From DATFVA01 sp963771705 (GTDB lineage Bacteria; Bacteroidota; Ignavibacteria; Ignavibacteriales; Ignavibacteriaceae), in assembly GCA_963771705.1 (NCBI GenBank), contig CAVYUP010000005.1:310001-374000 (forward strand): a stretch of DNA of 64,000 nucleotides, written 5' to 3'. The translations under genes and the position numbers were made by a program. The notes beneath the pieces were generated by a model that saw nothing but the letters and a program-made list of their open reading frames with translations, had not been told where the DNA came from and did no database searches. Shown piece after piece: positions 53,057-61,552 of this stretch. The stretch's first letter is position 1. Each line of letters begins with the position of its first letter.

Positions 53057-53584
53057 ATGATGAATAATCTCATGGAAAACCGGGACCATTTATATTACAC
53101 TTCTTTCCGCCTCTTTGACATAAATTTCAAAGTGCTCGCTGCAAAAAAAGGGATTCGCGGTATTTATCTTAACAATAAAACAATTACGCCTAAAACTTAC
53201 CAGGCTATTACTCTTCATCAGGATGATCCGTATCTTTTTAATGTATTGACTCAGCTGGAAGAATACTTTAACCGTGCCCGTAAAATATTCGAGATTCCGC
53301 TTGATCTATCGGGATCTGATTTCCAGTTAAAAGTGTGGAAAGAGCTTAGTAAAATTCCTTATGGGAAGGTAATAACATACAGGGAAATAGCCGTTAAGGT
53401 AGGAGGAGTAAATTATGGAAGGGCAGTTGGAAGAGCAAACGGAAAAAATCCCGTCCCCATCATAATCCCGTGCCACAGGGTTATAGAATCAAACGGACGA
53501 CTCGGAGGATACTCGGGCGGAGAGGGTATAAAAGAAAAGCTGCTGGAACTTGAGGGGAGCATAAGTATGGAGTTATTCCAATAA
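53057..53584 (+). CDS. ogt: Methylated-DNA-[protein]-cysteine S-methyltransferase (Ogt)
   Basis: A 175-residue stand-alone repair protein removing alkyl groups from O6-guanine in a suicide reaction. FQLKVWKELSKIPYGKVITYREIAVKVGG, RAVGRANGKNPVPIIIPCHRVIESNGRLGGYSGG with the acceptor Cys in PCHRV, and KEKLLELEG. It lacks the Ada N-terminal and AraC domains found in the protein at 36614-37669, so this is the second such enzyme in the window. Several in-frame ATGs at the start (53057, 53060, 53072) leave the exact start unsure. Confidence 0.95.
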   Translation: MMNNLMENRDHLYYTSFRLFDINFKVLAAKKGIRGIYLNNKTITPKTYQAITLHQDDPYLFNVLTQLEEYFNRARKIFEIPLDLSGSDFQLKVWKELSKIPYGKVITYREIAVKVGGVNYGRAVGRANGKNPVPIIIPCHRVIESNGRLGGYSGGEGIKEKLLELEGSISMELFQ

Positions 53585-53607
53585 AAAACCCGGGATGTAA
53601 TCCCGGG
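53582..53607 (-). terminator. Rho-independent terminator for the KamA-family gene (minus strand)
   Basis: CCCGGGAT (53589-53596), loop GTA, ATCCCGGG (53600-53607): an 8-bp perfect GC-rich stem. Read on the minus strand, it is followed by TTTTTT (53583-53588). It overlaps the ogt stop and lies 24 bases past the KamA-family stop, so its T-run points to the minus-strand gene. Confidence 0.88.
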
Positions 53608-53630
53608 CTCAGTAGAGATCATTTTCTTTA

Positions 53631-55016
53631 TTAGGCTACAAGTTCTATATCAACTTCCGAATCATCTTCAAAGTTATCGTCAAAGAACAGTTGTCCGTTC
53701 TTTGTAATCAATATCTCGTTCATCTCATCCTGGAAGAAAAACTTGTCTTTACCAAATGCCGGCATTAATTCGTTGTACCACGATACATTCGGATCGTATT
53801 TGGCAAAGAATGGCCGTTTAACCCATTCGGGGTTTCTTGCCTGCAGCAGGGTAAGAACAAATACTTTCTCGCCTCTTATCTCTGTAATCCCTTCGATAGC
53901 AACTTTACCGGGCAGGCACGACATTGATGGTCCGCGCACTGTTCTGCTTAATCCTGATACCTGGACGTAAGCATCCCTGAATATGTTGTATGCCCTCTCT
54001 AGCGGGATTTCAAAATAGTTTTTAGCACCGGTGTTCCTTTCGATGAAGAAATAATAGGGAATGCATCCCAGGTGTACCTGGTCTTTCCACATCTTCGCCC
54101 ATACTGCAGCATCATCATTGATGTGTTTGATAAGGGGTGACTGGGTTCGAATTTGCGCACCAGAATTTTTTATCCTTCTGATGGCTTCTTTCGAAATATC
54201 CGTACTCAGTTCTTTCCAGTGATTGAAATGCCCCATAATAGCCAGATGTTTTCCTGAGGCAGTAACTTTCTCAAATAATCTTAGAAGATCATCCGACTCT
54301 TTATCTGTAACGTATTTGTAAGGCCAGTAGGCAATAGATTTGGTTCCGATCCTTATCGATTGAATATGTTCAAATTCAGGCTCAAGGAGTGGTTCAATGT
54401 AAGCTTTGATATTATTCAACCCCATAATCATCGGGTCGCCTCCCGTAAGAAGCACGTCGGATACTTCTTTATGTTTGCTCAGATATTTCTGAAATCTGCG
54501 CGATTCATCAGTGGCAAATCTCAGGTCGTTCATACCTACAAACTGTGCCCACCTGAAGCAGAATGTGCAGTAGGCATGACATGTTTGTCCGCTTGAAGGA
54601 AATATAAGAACGGTTTCCCTGTATTTATGCTGAACGCCGGGCACGGGCTCATCATTAAGCCTGGGTACATTTTCAGTCATCTGTCCGGCCGGATGGGGAT
54701 TAAGTTCAAGCCTTATTTCATCAATAATTTGTTTGATTTCTGCACGGGGGAGATTTCTGTGCAATGCATCTGCCATTTTTTCGAATTGATCATCAGTCAG
54801 CATATCTTTCTGCAGAAATGTCAGCTGGTATATTGGATCATCAGGTATATTATTCCAGTCGATCAACTCCTCAACTACATAATTATTAGTTCTGAATGGA
54901 AGAACATGAGAAACAACATTTAAAGCAAACTTTTCATCATTGTTTAGAATTTTGAGTTGAGGGATGCTGTCGATGTCCTTCAGACCGTAGAATTTCATTT
55001 TTCTGGGGGTAATCAT
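53631..55016 (-). CDS. KamA-family radical SAM aminomutase (lysine 2,3-aminomutase-like)
   Basis: A 461-residue radical SAM enzyme with PLP. The [4Fe-4S] motif CxxxCxxC appears in QTCHAYCTFCFRWAQFVG (about residue 140). DVLLTGGDPMIMG is the PLP-phosphate/SAM glycine motif. IRIGTKSIAYWPYKYV, HLAIMGHFNHWKEL, IRTQSPLIKHINDDAAVWAKMW, LGCIPYYFF and RTVRGPSMSCLPGKV also match the family. The family contains lysine 2,3-aminomutase, glutamate 2,3-aminomutase and EpmB. The substrate cannot be fixed from sequence, and no lysine-fermentation genes are nearby. It could make beta-lysine or beta-glutamate osmolytes. A perfect terminator follows. Confidence 0.88.
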   Translation of the reverse strand: MITPRKMKFYGLKDIDSIPQLKILNNDEKFALNVVSHVLPFRTNNYVVEELIDWNNIPDDPIYQLTFLQKDMLTDDQFEKMADALHRNLPRAEIKQIIDEIRLELNPHPAGQMTENVPRLNDEPVPGVQHKYRETVLIFPSSGQTCHAYCTFCFRWAQFVGMNDLRFATDESRRFQKYLSKHKEVSDVLLTGGDPMIMGLNNIKAYIEPLLEPEFEHIQSIRIGTKSIAYWPYKYVTDKESDDLLRLFEKVTASGKHLAIMGHFNHWKELSTDISKEAIRRIKNSGAQIRTQSPLIKHINDDAAVWAKMWKDQVHLGCIPYYFFIERNTGAKNYFEIPLERAYNIFRDAYVQVSGLSRTVRGPSMSCLPGKVAIEGITEIRGEKVFVLTLLQARNPEWVKRPFFAKYDPNVSWYNELMPAFGKDKFFFQDEMNEILITKNGQLFFDDNFEDDSEVDIELVA

Positions 55017-55219
55017 GATAACATTCCTCCGAATTGTGGATGGATTAAAAAGCGTATTAGATTTTTATACAGTGTACTTGCTAAAACAAGCAGTATCAGG
55101 AAAAGTCAGTAAAAGACGATTTCGTGATTTAGGTAGTTGATTTTAAGATAATAAAAAATACTTCGGAGTCAAGGATTTTTTTAATCCGGAAGAATTTTCC
55201 TGCTGAGTTTAGTATGAAA

Positions 55220-55246
55220 AAAAAGCGGTTGAAACCGCTCTTTTTT
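55220..55246. terminator. Bidirectional-looking terminator after the 54-residue protein gene
   Basis: AGCGGT (55224-55229), loop TGAA, ACCGCT (55234-55239), flanked by an A-run on the left and a T-run on the right. Read on the minus strand, it follows the stop of the small protein at 55250 closely and ends in eight Ts. It could act on both strands. Confidence 0.85.
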
Positions 55247-55249
55247 CAT

Positions 55250-55414
55250 TTACTTAAGGTCTGTAACTTTGCTGATATCGTCGATCTTAACGAATTTTTC
55301 GTTGAATTTATAAGAACCTTTTGAGGTCTTCACCGTTTTGATAAGCTTTACGCTTATTCCTTCGTTTTTCTTCTTTGCTTTTGATTTATCAGCAAAACTT
55401 TGTTGTTTAGCCAT
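55250..55414 (-). CDS. Small basic protein of 54 residues
   Basis: A short gene supported by AGGAGA 7 bases before ATG 55414, a clean stop and a terminator immediately after. The protein (MAKQQSFADKSKAKKKNEG… ending KIDDISKVTDLK) is rich in lysine and has a beta-like C-terminal half (VKLIKTVKTSKGSYKFNEKF). It recalls short ribosome- or RNA-associated basic proteins of Bacteroidota/Chlorobi that begin MAKQ/SFADK, but I cannot name the family. Role unknown. Confidence 0.8.
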   Translation of the reverse strand: MAKQQSFADKSKAKKKNEGISVKLIKTVKTSKGSYKFNEKFVKIDDISKVTDLK

Positions 55415-55574
55415 TTTATTCTCCTGAATTAAAGGGAGACAAATATAGAAAATCTAATTTTCAAAAAAAAGTGAATAAAAGGAAATCTTTATTCCCGGGA
55501 ATGGGTAAGTGGTTACGTAATCTGTAAATATTTCTAATTTTATAATCTGGCTGTAGATTCTCTCTTTATGTCTC

Positions 55575-56042
55575 CTAAATCACATCAGCAAATTTTGCAT
55601 TCACCAGTTCGGCCAAATCCAGAGGAGAAATCCGGATCTGCATGCCTCTTATTCCGGCGCTAATGAATATTTTTTCCATTATTTGTGCGGTTTCCTCAAT
55701 AAATACAGGATATTCCTTCTTCATCCCTATTGGAGAGCAGCCTCCTCTTACATATCCGGTGAGAGGGAGAAGTTCTGTCATCCTGATCATTTCAATTTTT
55801 TTACTCCCGCTTGCTGAAGCCGCCTTTTTGAGATCCAGTTCCTCACTTACAGGTATGCAGAAAATGAGTATTGCGTTCTTATCGTTCCTTGTTGCCAGGG
55901 TTTTGAATACTGAATCTTCATCAACATTAAGTTTCTCTGCCGCTGAGGTCCCGCTCAAATCATTTTCATCTGCTTCGTATTCAAAAGTCTCGAAGGGAAT
56001 TTTATGCGCCTCAACTATCCTTACAGCATTAGTCTTGTTCAT
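55575..56042 (-). CDS. ybaK: Cys-tRNA(Pro)/Cys-tRNA(Cys) deacylase (YbaK/EbsC)
   Basis: A 155-residue enzyme from ATG 56042 (MNKTNAVRIVEAHKIPFETFEYEADE). The in-frame ATG at 56072 lies deep in the upstream ABC gene. LSGTSAAEKLNVDEDSVFKTLATR, EELDLKKAASASGSKKIEMI and LLPLTGYVRGGCSPIGMKKEYPVFIEET match YbaK, including the GYxRGGCSPIG loop. It clears cysteine from mischarged tRNA-Pro. Overlaps the upstream ATPase gene by 14 bases. Confidence 0.93.
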   Translation of the reverse strand: MNKTNAVRIVEAHKIPFETFEYEADENDLSGTSAAEKLNVDEDSVFKTLATRNDKNAILIFCIPVSEELDLKKAASASGSKKIEMIRMTELLPLTGYVRGGCSPIGMKKEYPVFIEETAQIMEKIFISAGIRGMQIRISPLDLAELVNAKFADVI

Positions 56043-56817
56043 TGGCCGTAAAGCTCTTGTTAAAATCATCAAAGCTCAGGTCGTAGTTTTCCGATTTTAA
56101 TAAAAATTTTGTGTAGGGATGTCGCGGTGAATTAAAGATTTCCTCCGTCTCTCCTTTTTCAACAAGTCTGCCTCTGTAGATAATCATAACCTCATCGCAT
56201 AATTTTTGGAGCAGCCGAATGTTGTGGGCAATACATATCAGCGTAACGTTATACTCCTCCTTTATTCTTTTAAAAAGATTAAGGAAGTTCAGCTGCGACT
56301 CAGGATCCTGGGCCGAGAAGGGTTCATCCAGAATAAGTACTTCAGGTTCTACCGCCAGCAGACGGGCCAGCGCCGCTCTCTGCTGCTCGCCGCCGCTTAG
56401 TTCGTATCCTTTCCTCTCCCATAATTCAACAGGGAAGTCAAGCGACTGAAACAGTCTCATCATTTTCTCTTCCGCCCCCGCCTTACCCGATTTTATCCTT
56501 ACCGCTTCTTCTACAACTTCCCTTACCTTCCTGAAGGGATTGAGAACTTCTCCGTTGTTCTGGAATAAAATCTGCACCGATGCGGTTCTCTGCTGATCCG
56601 GATTTTTCAGATCAAAATCTATCTTTCCTTCAGTCGGTTTTAAAATTCCGGCCAGAAGTTTTCCAAGGGTGGTCTTTCCGCTCCCTGATTCTCCTGCTAT
56701 ACCTAAGGTTCTGTTCTTTTCGAGTTCAAATGAAATATCATCAAGGATTGAAAATTTGCCGTCCTTCCCCGCCGCGCTGTAAGAAAGATTATTTACCCTG
56801 AGCAGTTTATTTTTCAT
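56029..56817 (-). CDS. ABC transporter ATP-binding protein (OppF/NikE-like)
   Basis: A 262-residue ATPase. Walker A GIAGESGSGKTTLGKLLAGIL (about 36-56), Q-loop VQILFQNNGEVLNPFRKV, signature LSGGEQQRAALARLLAVEPEVLILDEPFSAQDPES with Walker B, and H-loop ICIAHNIRLLQ. Near the C-terminus, EIFNSPRHPYTKFLLKS is the peptide/nickel-transporter hallmark. It stops short of the Cys-containing oligopeptide C-terminal region of OppF, a length closer to NikE. It pairs with the gene 56814-57560 (4-base overlap) and the divergent transporter genes. Confidence 0.92.
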   Translation of the reverse strand: MKNKLLRVNNLSYSAAGKDGKFSILDDISFELEKNRTLGIAGESGSGKTTLGKLLAGILKPTEGKIDFDLKNPDQQRTASVQILFQNNGEVLNPFRKVREVVEEAVRIKSGKAGAEEKMMRLFQSLDFPVELWERKGYELSGGEQQRAALARLLAVEPEVLILDEPFSAQDPESQLNFLNLFKRIKEEYNVTLICIAHNIRLLQKLCDEVMIIYRGRLVEKGETEEIFNSPRHPYTKFLLKSENYDLSFDDFNKSFTANEQD

Positions 56818-57560
56818 TTTAATTGATTGTAAGCTGATACAAACTTTTCAAGTCCCGGATCAGAACTTTCAAAGAACTCACTAACAGGATAAAAAGAAGA
56901 AAGTGTTCCCTCCTCAAGAAAGGCTATACGGTCTCCGGCCTTCCTGGCAAATTCAAGATCCTGGGTTACAAGAAGAACAGAATTCTCATCTTTCTTAACG
57001 AACTCCTGAAGCATTAATACTATAAGGTTGGAAACGGGAGTATCTATACCTGAGGTGGGTTCGTCCAGTATCAATACTTCAGGTCTGGCCAGTAAAGCGG
57101 ATGCCAGAAGAAGTCTCTGAGCCATTCCTCCGCTTATCTCGTACGGATAGAGCTTGAATAATCCTTTCATTTCAGGCAGCATCAGTCTGTCGAACAGTTT
57201 TATCAGTTCGGCATCATCTTCATATCCCCGGAAATAATGCCCTACATTCCTTAAAGGATCAAAACTATTAATTGCATCCTGAAAAACATACCTTATTCCG
57301 GTTTGACGGATTTTTAATAATTCATCATAGGGAACCGACAATAAGTCTGTACTGTTAAAGAATACCTTCCCTGATACAGTATAAAACCTATCATCCAGCA
57401 GGCGCGTTAATGACCTGATCAGGGTCGATTTCCCCGATCCGTTTTTGCCGGCGATTATACTTATGCTGTTTTTTTCCATCTGAAAGTCTGCATTCCTCAG
57501 AAGCACCCTTTCATTTCCATCCCCCTTCACCGTAATATTATTTATTTCCGCTTTAAGCAT
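56814..57560 (-). CDS. ABC transporter ATP-binding protein (OppD/NikD-like)
   Basis: A 248-residue ATPase. Walker A IIAGKNGSGKSTLIRSLTRLL (about 35-55), Q-loop YVFQDAINSFDPLRNVG, signature ISGGMAQRLLLASALLARPEVLILDEPTSGID with Walker B, and the switch region LLVTQDLEFARKAGDRIAFL, in which the usual H-loop His is replaced by Gln (VTQD instead of VTHD). The H-loop change, if real, could weaken hydrolysis at this site and make the ATPase pair asymmetric. Divergent from the binding protein at 57644. Confidence 0.9.
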   Translation of the reverse strand: MLKAEINNITVKGDGNERVLLRNADFQMEKNSISIIAGKNGSGKSTLIRSLTRLLDDRFYTVSGKVFFNSTDLLSVPYDELLKIRQTGIRYVFQDAINSFDPLRNVGHYFRGYEDDAELIKLFDRLMLPEMKGLFKLYPYEISGGMAQRLLLASALLARPEVLILDEPTSGIDTPVSNLIVLMLQEFVKKDENSVLLVTQDLEFARKAGDRIAFLEEGTLSSFYPVSEFFESSDPGLEKFVSAYNQLK

Positions 57561-57643
57561 TTAACCCGGTTTTATTTTTTATTTGTTAAACAAAATAATA
57601 AATTAACTGCAAATTTATTTAACTACTCTCAGGAGAAGAGTTA
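57561..57643. promoter_or_regulatory. Divergent promoter region of the ABC transporter locus
   Basis: The 83 AT-rich bases between the ATPase and binding-protein starts must hold promoters for both directions. AGGAGAAGAG just before 57644 is the ribosome-binding site of the binding protein. No operator palindrome was recognised. Confidence 0.55.
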
Positions 57644-59302
57644 ATGAAAGTAAGATACCTCTATATTCTGATTTTTCTTTCTTCTTTAATCTTTTTCTCA
57701 TCCTGCCGGAATAGTTCAACTTCAACCGATTATATAGTTGTGGGAATTGCCCAGGATGTTGAATCTGTAAATCCGCTGTTCGCTTTTAGCGTGGATGAAG
57801 GCAGTATATCAGAACTTTTGTACCTCGCGATGGTGGAACACGACTGGGATGAAGAAAAGGGGGAGATAACCTCTAAACCCCTTCTGGCTAAAAATTGGGA
57901 GTGGAATGCAGATACTTCCTCCGTAACTGTAAATCTTCGGGATGACGTTCATTGGTCTGATGGTGAGAAACTTACTGCAAAAGATGTGGCTTTTTCATTC
58001 GATATTTTTTCTGATCCTGTCGTCGACAGCAGATTGTTCGGCAGTTTTGATAAATTTTATACCGATTCAACCGGACATATCCTTGCCGGTAAGACATTCG
58101 AAATACTCTCTGACTATAAAATTAAGATAAGTTTTCTTCCTCATTCGCATCCGACCTTGTTTAATATTGATATCCCGATAATGCCTGAACATATCTTTTC
58201 TAAGGTCAACAGGAAAGCTCTCGCCACGTCAGACGTAAATTCAAAACCGGTTACCAGCGGACCATACAGACTCGATAGCTGGGATAAAAATCAATCGTTA
58301 ACTCTGAAAGCTGATACTTCTTCCTTTTTGTATCACAACGGAACTATAAATAAGATAGTATTTAAAATAATCCCCGAATATACTTCCCGGCTTACTCAGC
58401 TGAAAAAAGGAGAGATCGATCTCTGCGAGCTTATTAAGCCTGAGGATACCCCTGCTCTTAAAAAGCTCGATAATCTTAAGATCATACCTGTTAAAGGAAG
58501 AGAATACGAATATATCGGCTGGAATAATATTGATCCCGATGTTTTTAATAACAGCGGAAAACTTGTACCCAATAAGTTCTTTGGTTCGGTAAAAATAAGA
58601 CAGGCGCTGTCATACGCTATAAATAAAACGGAAATACTCGAAGAGTATCTTCATAACTATGGGCAGTTGGCGGTGGGACCTGTATCTCCAATATTTAAAA
58701 AAGTCCTTAATAGTGATATCAAGCCCTACAATTATGATCCCTCAAAGGCGAAACAGCTTCTGAGTGAAGAGGGCTGGAAAGACATTGATAATGACGGGAT
58801 CCTGGAGAAAGATGGAGTTAAGTTCTCTTTCGATCTCTATATACCGGGTGGAAATCCTCTCAGGAATTATTCAGCTACGGTGATAAAGAACGATCTGAAG
58901 AACGTGGGCGTTTCTGTAAATATCCAGACCATGGAGCTCAATACTTTTCTTGATAATCTGTTTTCAAAGAAATTAAACGCCTGGATTGCAAGCTGGTATA
59001 TCGCTATTCCCCTCGAACTTAAGATGATGTGGTATTCGAATTTGAACAGCACACCCCTCAACGTTCAGAGCTATTCCAATAAGCAGATCGATAAAATCCT
59101 GGATGAAATAGAGCAGAGTCCTGATAAAGAAAAACTATACAGTCTTTATAAACAATTTCAGGAGATCATGCATAACGATGAACCCGTAACATTCTTGTAC
59201 TGGATTGATAATATAACTGCGCATAATACGAGAATAAAAAATATTGATATCAATCCTCTCGGAGTAATTCACCACTGCTGGAACTGGGAACTGGAAGATT
59301 AA
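57644..59302 (+). CDS. Peptide/nickel-type ABC transporter substrate-binding lipoprotein (family 5)
   Basis: A 552-residue extracytoplasmic binding protein. Lipobox FFSSC (Cys about 21). GIAQDVESVNPLFAFSVDEGSISELLYLAMVEHDWDEEKGE starts the SBP_bac_5 domain. LLAKNWEWNADTSSVTVNLRDDVHWSDGEKLTAKDVAFSFDIF, PVTSGPYRLDSWDKNQSLTLKAD, FFGSVKIRQALSYAINKTEILEEYL, and the late NVGVSVNIQTMELNTFL are canonical. Ligand is unknown; peptides are the usual choice. First gene of a plus-strand operon with two permeases and a protein kinase. Confidence 0.94.
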   Translation: MKVRYLYILIFLSSLIFFSSCRNSSTSTDYIVVGIAQDVESVNPLFAFSVDEGSISELLYLAMVEHDWDEEKGEITSKPLLAKNWEWNADTSSVTVNLRDDVHWSDGEKLTAKDVAFSFDIFSDPVVDSRLFGSFDKFYTDSTGHILAGKTFEILSDYKIKISFLPHSHPTLFNIDIPIMPEHIFSKVNRKALATSDVNSKPVTSGPYRLDSWDKNQSLTLKADTSSFLYHNGTINKIVFKIIPEYTSRLTQLKKGEIDLCELIKPEDTPALKKLDNLKIIPVKGREYEYIGWNNIDPDVFNNSGKLVPNKFFGSVKIRQALSYAINKTEILEEYLHNYGQLAVGPVSPIFKKVLNSDIKPYNYDPSKAKQLLSEEGWKDIDNDGILEKDGVKFSFDLYIPGGNPLRNYSATVIKNDLKNVGVSVNIQTMELNTFLDNLFSKKLNAWIASWYIAIPLELKMMWYSNLNSTPLNVQSYSNKQIDKILDEIEQSPDKEKLYSLYKQFQEIMHNDEPVTFLYWIDNITAHNTRIKNIDINPLGVIHHCWNWELED

Positions 59303-59311
59303 ATATTTATT

Positions 59312-60298
59312 ATGAAAGAAAGTTTCGGCAGCGCAATATTACTTAGGATAGCATCCTCACTGCTGATCTTGTTTTTCCTGGTTAGTTTCCTCTTCTTTTT
59401 ATTGCGTGTCTCACCGGGGGGGCCCGAACAGAAATATATTTCACCGCAGCTGAAACCTGAACTTGTTGAGAAGATAAGGGAATCTTTTAATCTGGATAAA
59501 CCTCTCATCGAACAATACAGCGCTTTCCTGGTTAATTCCTTTGAAGGTAATTTCGGAGTCTCATATAATTACAGAGAACCTGTGTTTGAAGTGATTATGG
59601 ATTACCTCCCCTTCACCCTTGTATTCGCTCTTATAGTTGTCATCGTACAGCTGATTCTCAGTTTCTGGCTCTCCTCTGTTGCTGTCGCTAATATGAACAG
59701 CGGAACTGATAAAGCTATATCCAGGTTTACTCTTCTGCTTTATTCAATTCCTACTTTCGTCGCGGGTGTGTTTCTTATATATATATTTTCGGAAAAAATC
59801 GATCTGTTTCCGTCATCAGGTTTAAGGTCGATAAACCATAATGAAATGAGCTTCCCTTCGCAGTTATGGGATTATGCCGTCCACCTGGTGCTCCCCGTTA
59901 TTACTCTTGCTCTCGGCGGTATAGCTGTTTACTACCGCTATCTGAGGGATAATCTTGAGGAAATTTATAACAAACCTTTTATCCTTAACCTCAGAGCTTC
60001 CGGAATCAGAGAAAAAAGAATAACCGTCAGGCACGTTATCCCTAACGCGCTGAATCCTCTTATTACAGTTGCGGGGATCGACCTTGGACTCTTGTTGAGC
60101 GGCGCTCTTATTACTGAGGTTATATTCGGACTCCCGGGCATGGGAAGGCTTACGGTTACCGCTATTCTTACCCGTGATTATCCCCTGGTACTCGGCTGTA
60201 CCTTCACTGCAGGTGTCTTTATTGTTATTACTAATCTTGCTGCTGATATTATAAAAGCAAAAATTGATAAAAGGTTAATAAAAGGAATTGCAGGTTAA
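59312..60298 (+). CDS. ABC transporter permease (DppB/OppB-like)
   Basis: A 328-residue inner-membrane permease with about six transmembrane helices. The N-terminal helix and RVSPGGPEQKYISPQLKPELVEKIRESFNLDKPLIEQYSAFLVNSFEGNFGVSY are typical of DppB. The EAA loop reads LRASGIREKRITVRHVIPNALNPLITVAGIDLGLLLSGALITEVIFGLPGMGRL. It follows the binding protein by 9 bases and directly adjoins the next gene. Confidence 0.94.
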   Translation: MKESFGSAILLRIASSLLILFFLVSFLFFLLRVSPGGPEQKYISPQLKPELVEKIRESFNLDKPLIEQYSAFLVNSFEGNFGVSYNYREPVFEVIMDYLPFTLVFALIVVIVQLILSFWLSSVAVANMNSGTDKAISRFTLLLYSIPTFVAGVFLIYIFSEKIDLFPSSGLRSINHNEMSFPSQLWDYAVHLVLPVITLALGGIAVYYRYLRDNLEEIYNKPFILNLRASGIREKRITVRHVIPNALNPLITVAGIDLGLLLSGALITEVIFGLPGMGRLTVTAILTRDYPLVLGCTFTAGVFIVITNLAADIIKAKIDKRLIKGIAG

Positions 60299-61552
60299 TT
60301 GAACTTCCAGGTTAAAAATCGTCATTTTATTATATTCATCTTGCTGATGATAATCATCCTGCGGTTTTCACGCCTGTCGGAAATAGCCGAATTAATTTAT
60401 ATTTTTTTTATTTCTCTTTATAAAGATCCCTCGCTGGCATTCTCGCTGCTTAATTATTCACTGGCTGATAACTTCCTCTCGATAATTCTGATTCTACCCT
60501 TCATTTTATTAGTAGTGAAGAGGGGAAGAATAACGTCAGTTCTGAATAGAAAACTGAACCTTACATCCGCGGTTATAATTTTACTCCTTACAGTCTTTAT
60601 TTTCTCTCCGGTGGTTTCTACCTGTGATCCTGATTATCAGGGTGATATCGGTATAACAAAGCTTCTGCCGCCGTTTTCCCGGGTGAAAGTCCTTACCCCA
60701 TCAGAGGACGTTGCTAATGCCTATGCTTTAAGAAACCGTATGCTGAATAATCCTGTTATCTATATCGATAGTGTAAAAAAGGAGGGTAGCGAATATTACT
60801 ATTATCAAAAGGAAGTTAAAAACAGAGCTGAACCCGGGAAAATAAATTTCAGGAATGGTGCACCGGTTCTGGATTCACGACTGTTCATCCTTGGTACCGA
60901 TGAGTTCGGAAGGGATATCTTTTCACGCCTTGTTTATGGAACAAGGATCTCAATGATTGTGGGCTTGGGTGCGGTTATCATAGCTTTCATACTGGGGATA
61001 GGACTGGGTTTCCTTGCCGGTTATTCAAAATGGTTTTTTGATACTCTGCTCAACAGGTTTACCGATATGTTCCTCTCAATTCCGGTTATATTCCTTATTA
61101 TTCTTATCCTTACCTTTTTTGGAAATTCTATATTTACCATCATTTTTATTCTTGGGTTTTCAGGATGGATGAGCTTGTTTAAGATTGTAAGAAGTGAAGT
61201 CATTTCAATTAAGCAGAAAGACTATTTTATCACTGCCGTTAAGATAGGCCTGCCTAACCGGCAGCTGCTTGTTAAGGAAATTCTGCCTGTAATTATAGCG
61301 CCGGTAATTGTAAATTTAATTTTCCAGTATGGAAATGTTATTCTCGCGGAGGCGGCATTAAGTTATCTGGGTCTCGGAACCGGTTTGAATTATCCCTCAT
61401 GGGGCGGTATGATTGAAGCGGGTCAGGAATATTTGTCGCAGGCCTGGTGGATGATTTTGTTTCCGGGACTTGCGTTGATAATTACACTGTTTACCGCTAA
61501 TAACCTGGGCAGGGATTTGAATCAGTTTTATAATCCAAGAATAAATAGATGA
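60299..61552 (+). CDS. ABC transporter permease (DppC/OppC-like) with extended N-terminus
   Basis: A 417-residue permease, longer than the usual 280-300. It starts with TTG right after the DppB stop. Two extra helices (about 8-28 and 58-78), then the normal first helix (about 90-108) and an enlarged loop (about 115-190; KEGSEYYYYQKEVKNRAEPG). The conserved LGTDEFGRDIFSRLVYGTRISMIVGLGAV then begins the core, with EAA loop AVKIGLPNRQLLVKEILPVIIAPVIVNLIF and AEAALSYLGLGTGLNYPSWGGM. The last 4 bases overlap the kinase ATG. Confidence 0.92.
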   Translation: MNFQVKNRHFIIFILLMIIILRFSRLSEIAELIYIFFISLYKDPSLAFSLLNYSLADNFLSIILILPFILLVVKRGRITSVLNRKLNLTSAVIILLLTVFIFSPVVSTCDPDYQGDIGITKLLPPFSRVKVLTPSEDVANAYALRNRMLNNPVIYIDSVKKEGSEYYYYQKEVKNRAEPGKINFRNGAPVLDSRLFILGTDEFGRDIFSRLVYGTRISMIVGLGAVIIAFILGIGLGFLAGYSKWFFDTLLNRFTDMFLSIPVIFLIILILTFFGNSIFTIIFILGFSGWMSLFKIVRSEVISIKQKDYFITAVKIGLPNRQLLVKEILPVIIAPVIVNLIFQYGNVILAEAALSYLGLGTGLNYPSWGGMIEAGQEYLSQAWWMILFPGLALIITLFTANNLGRDLNQFYNPRINR

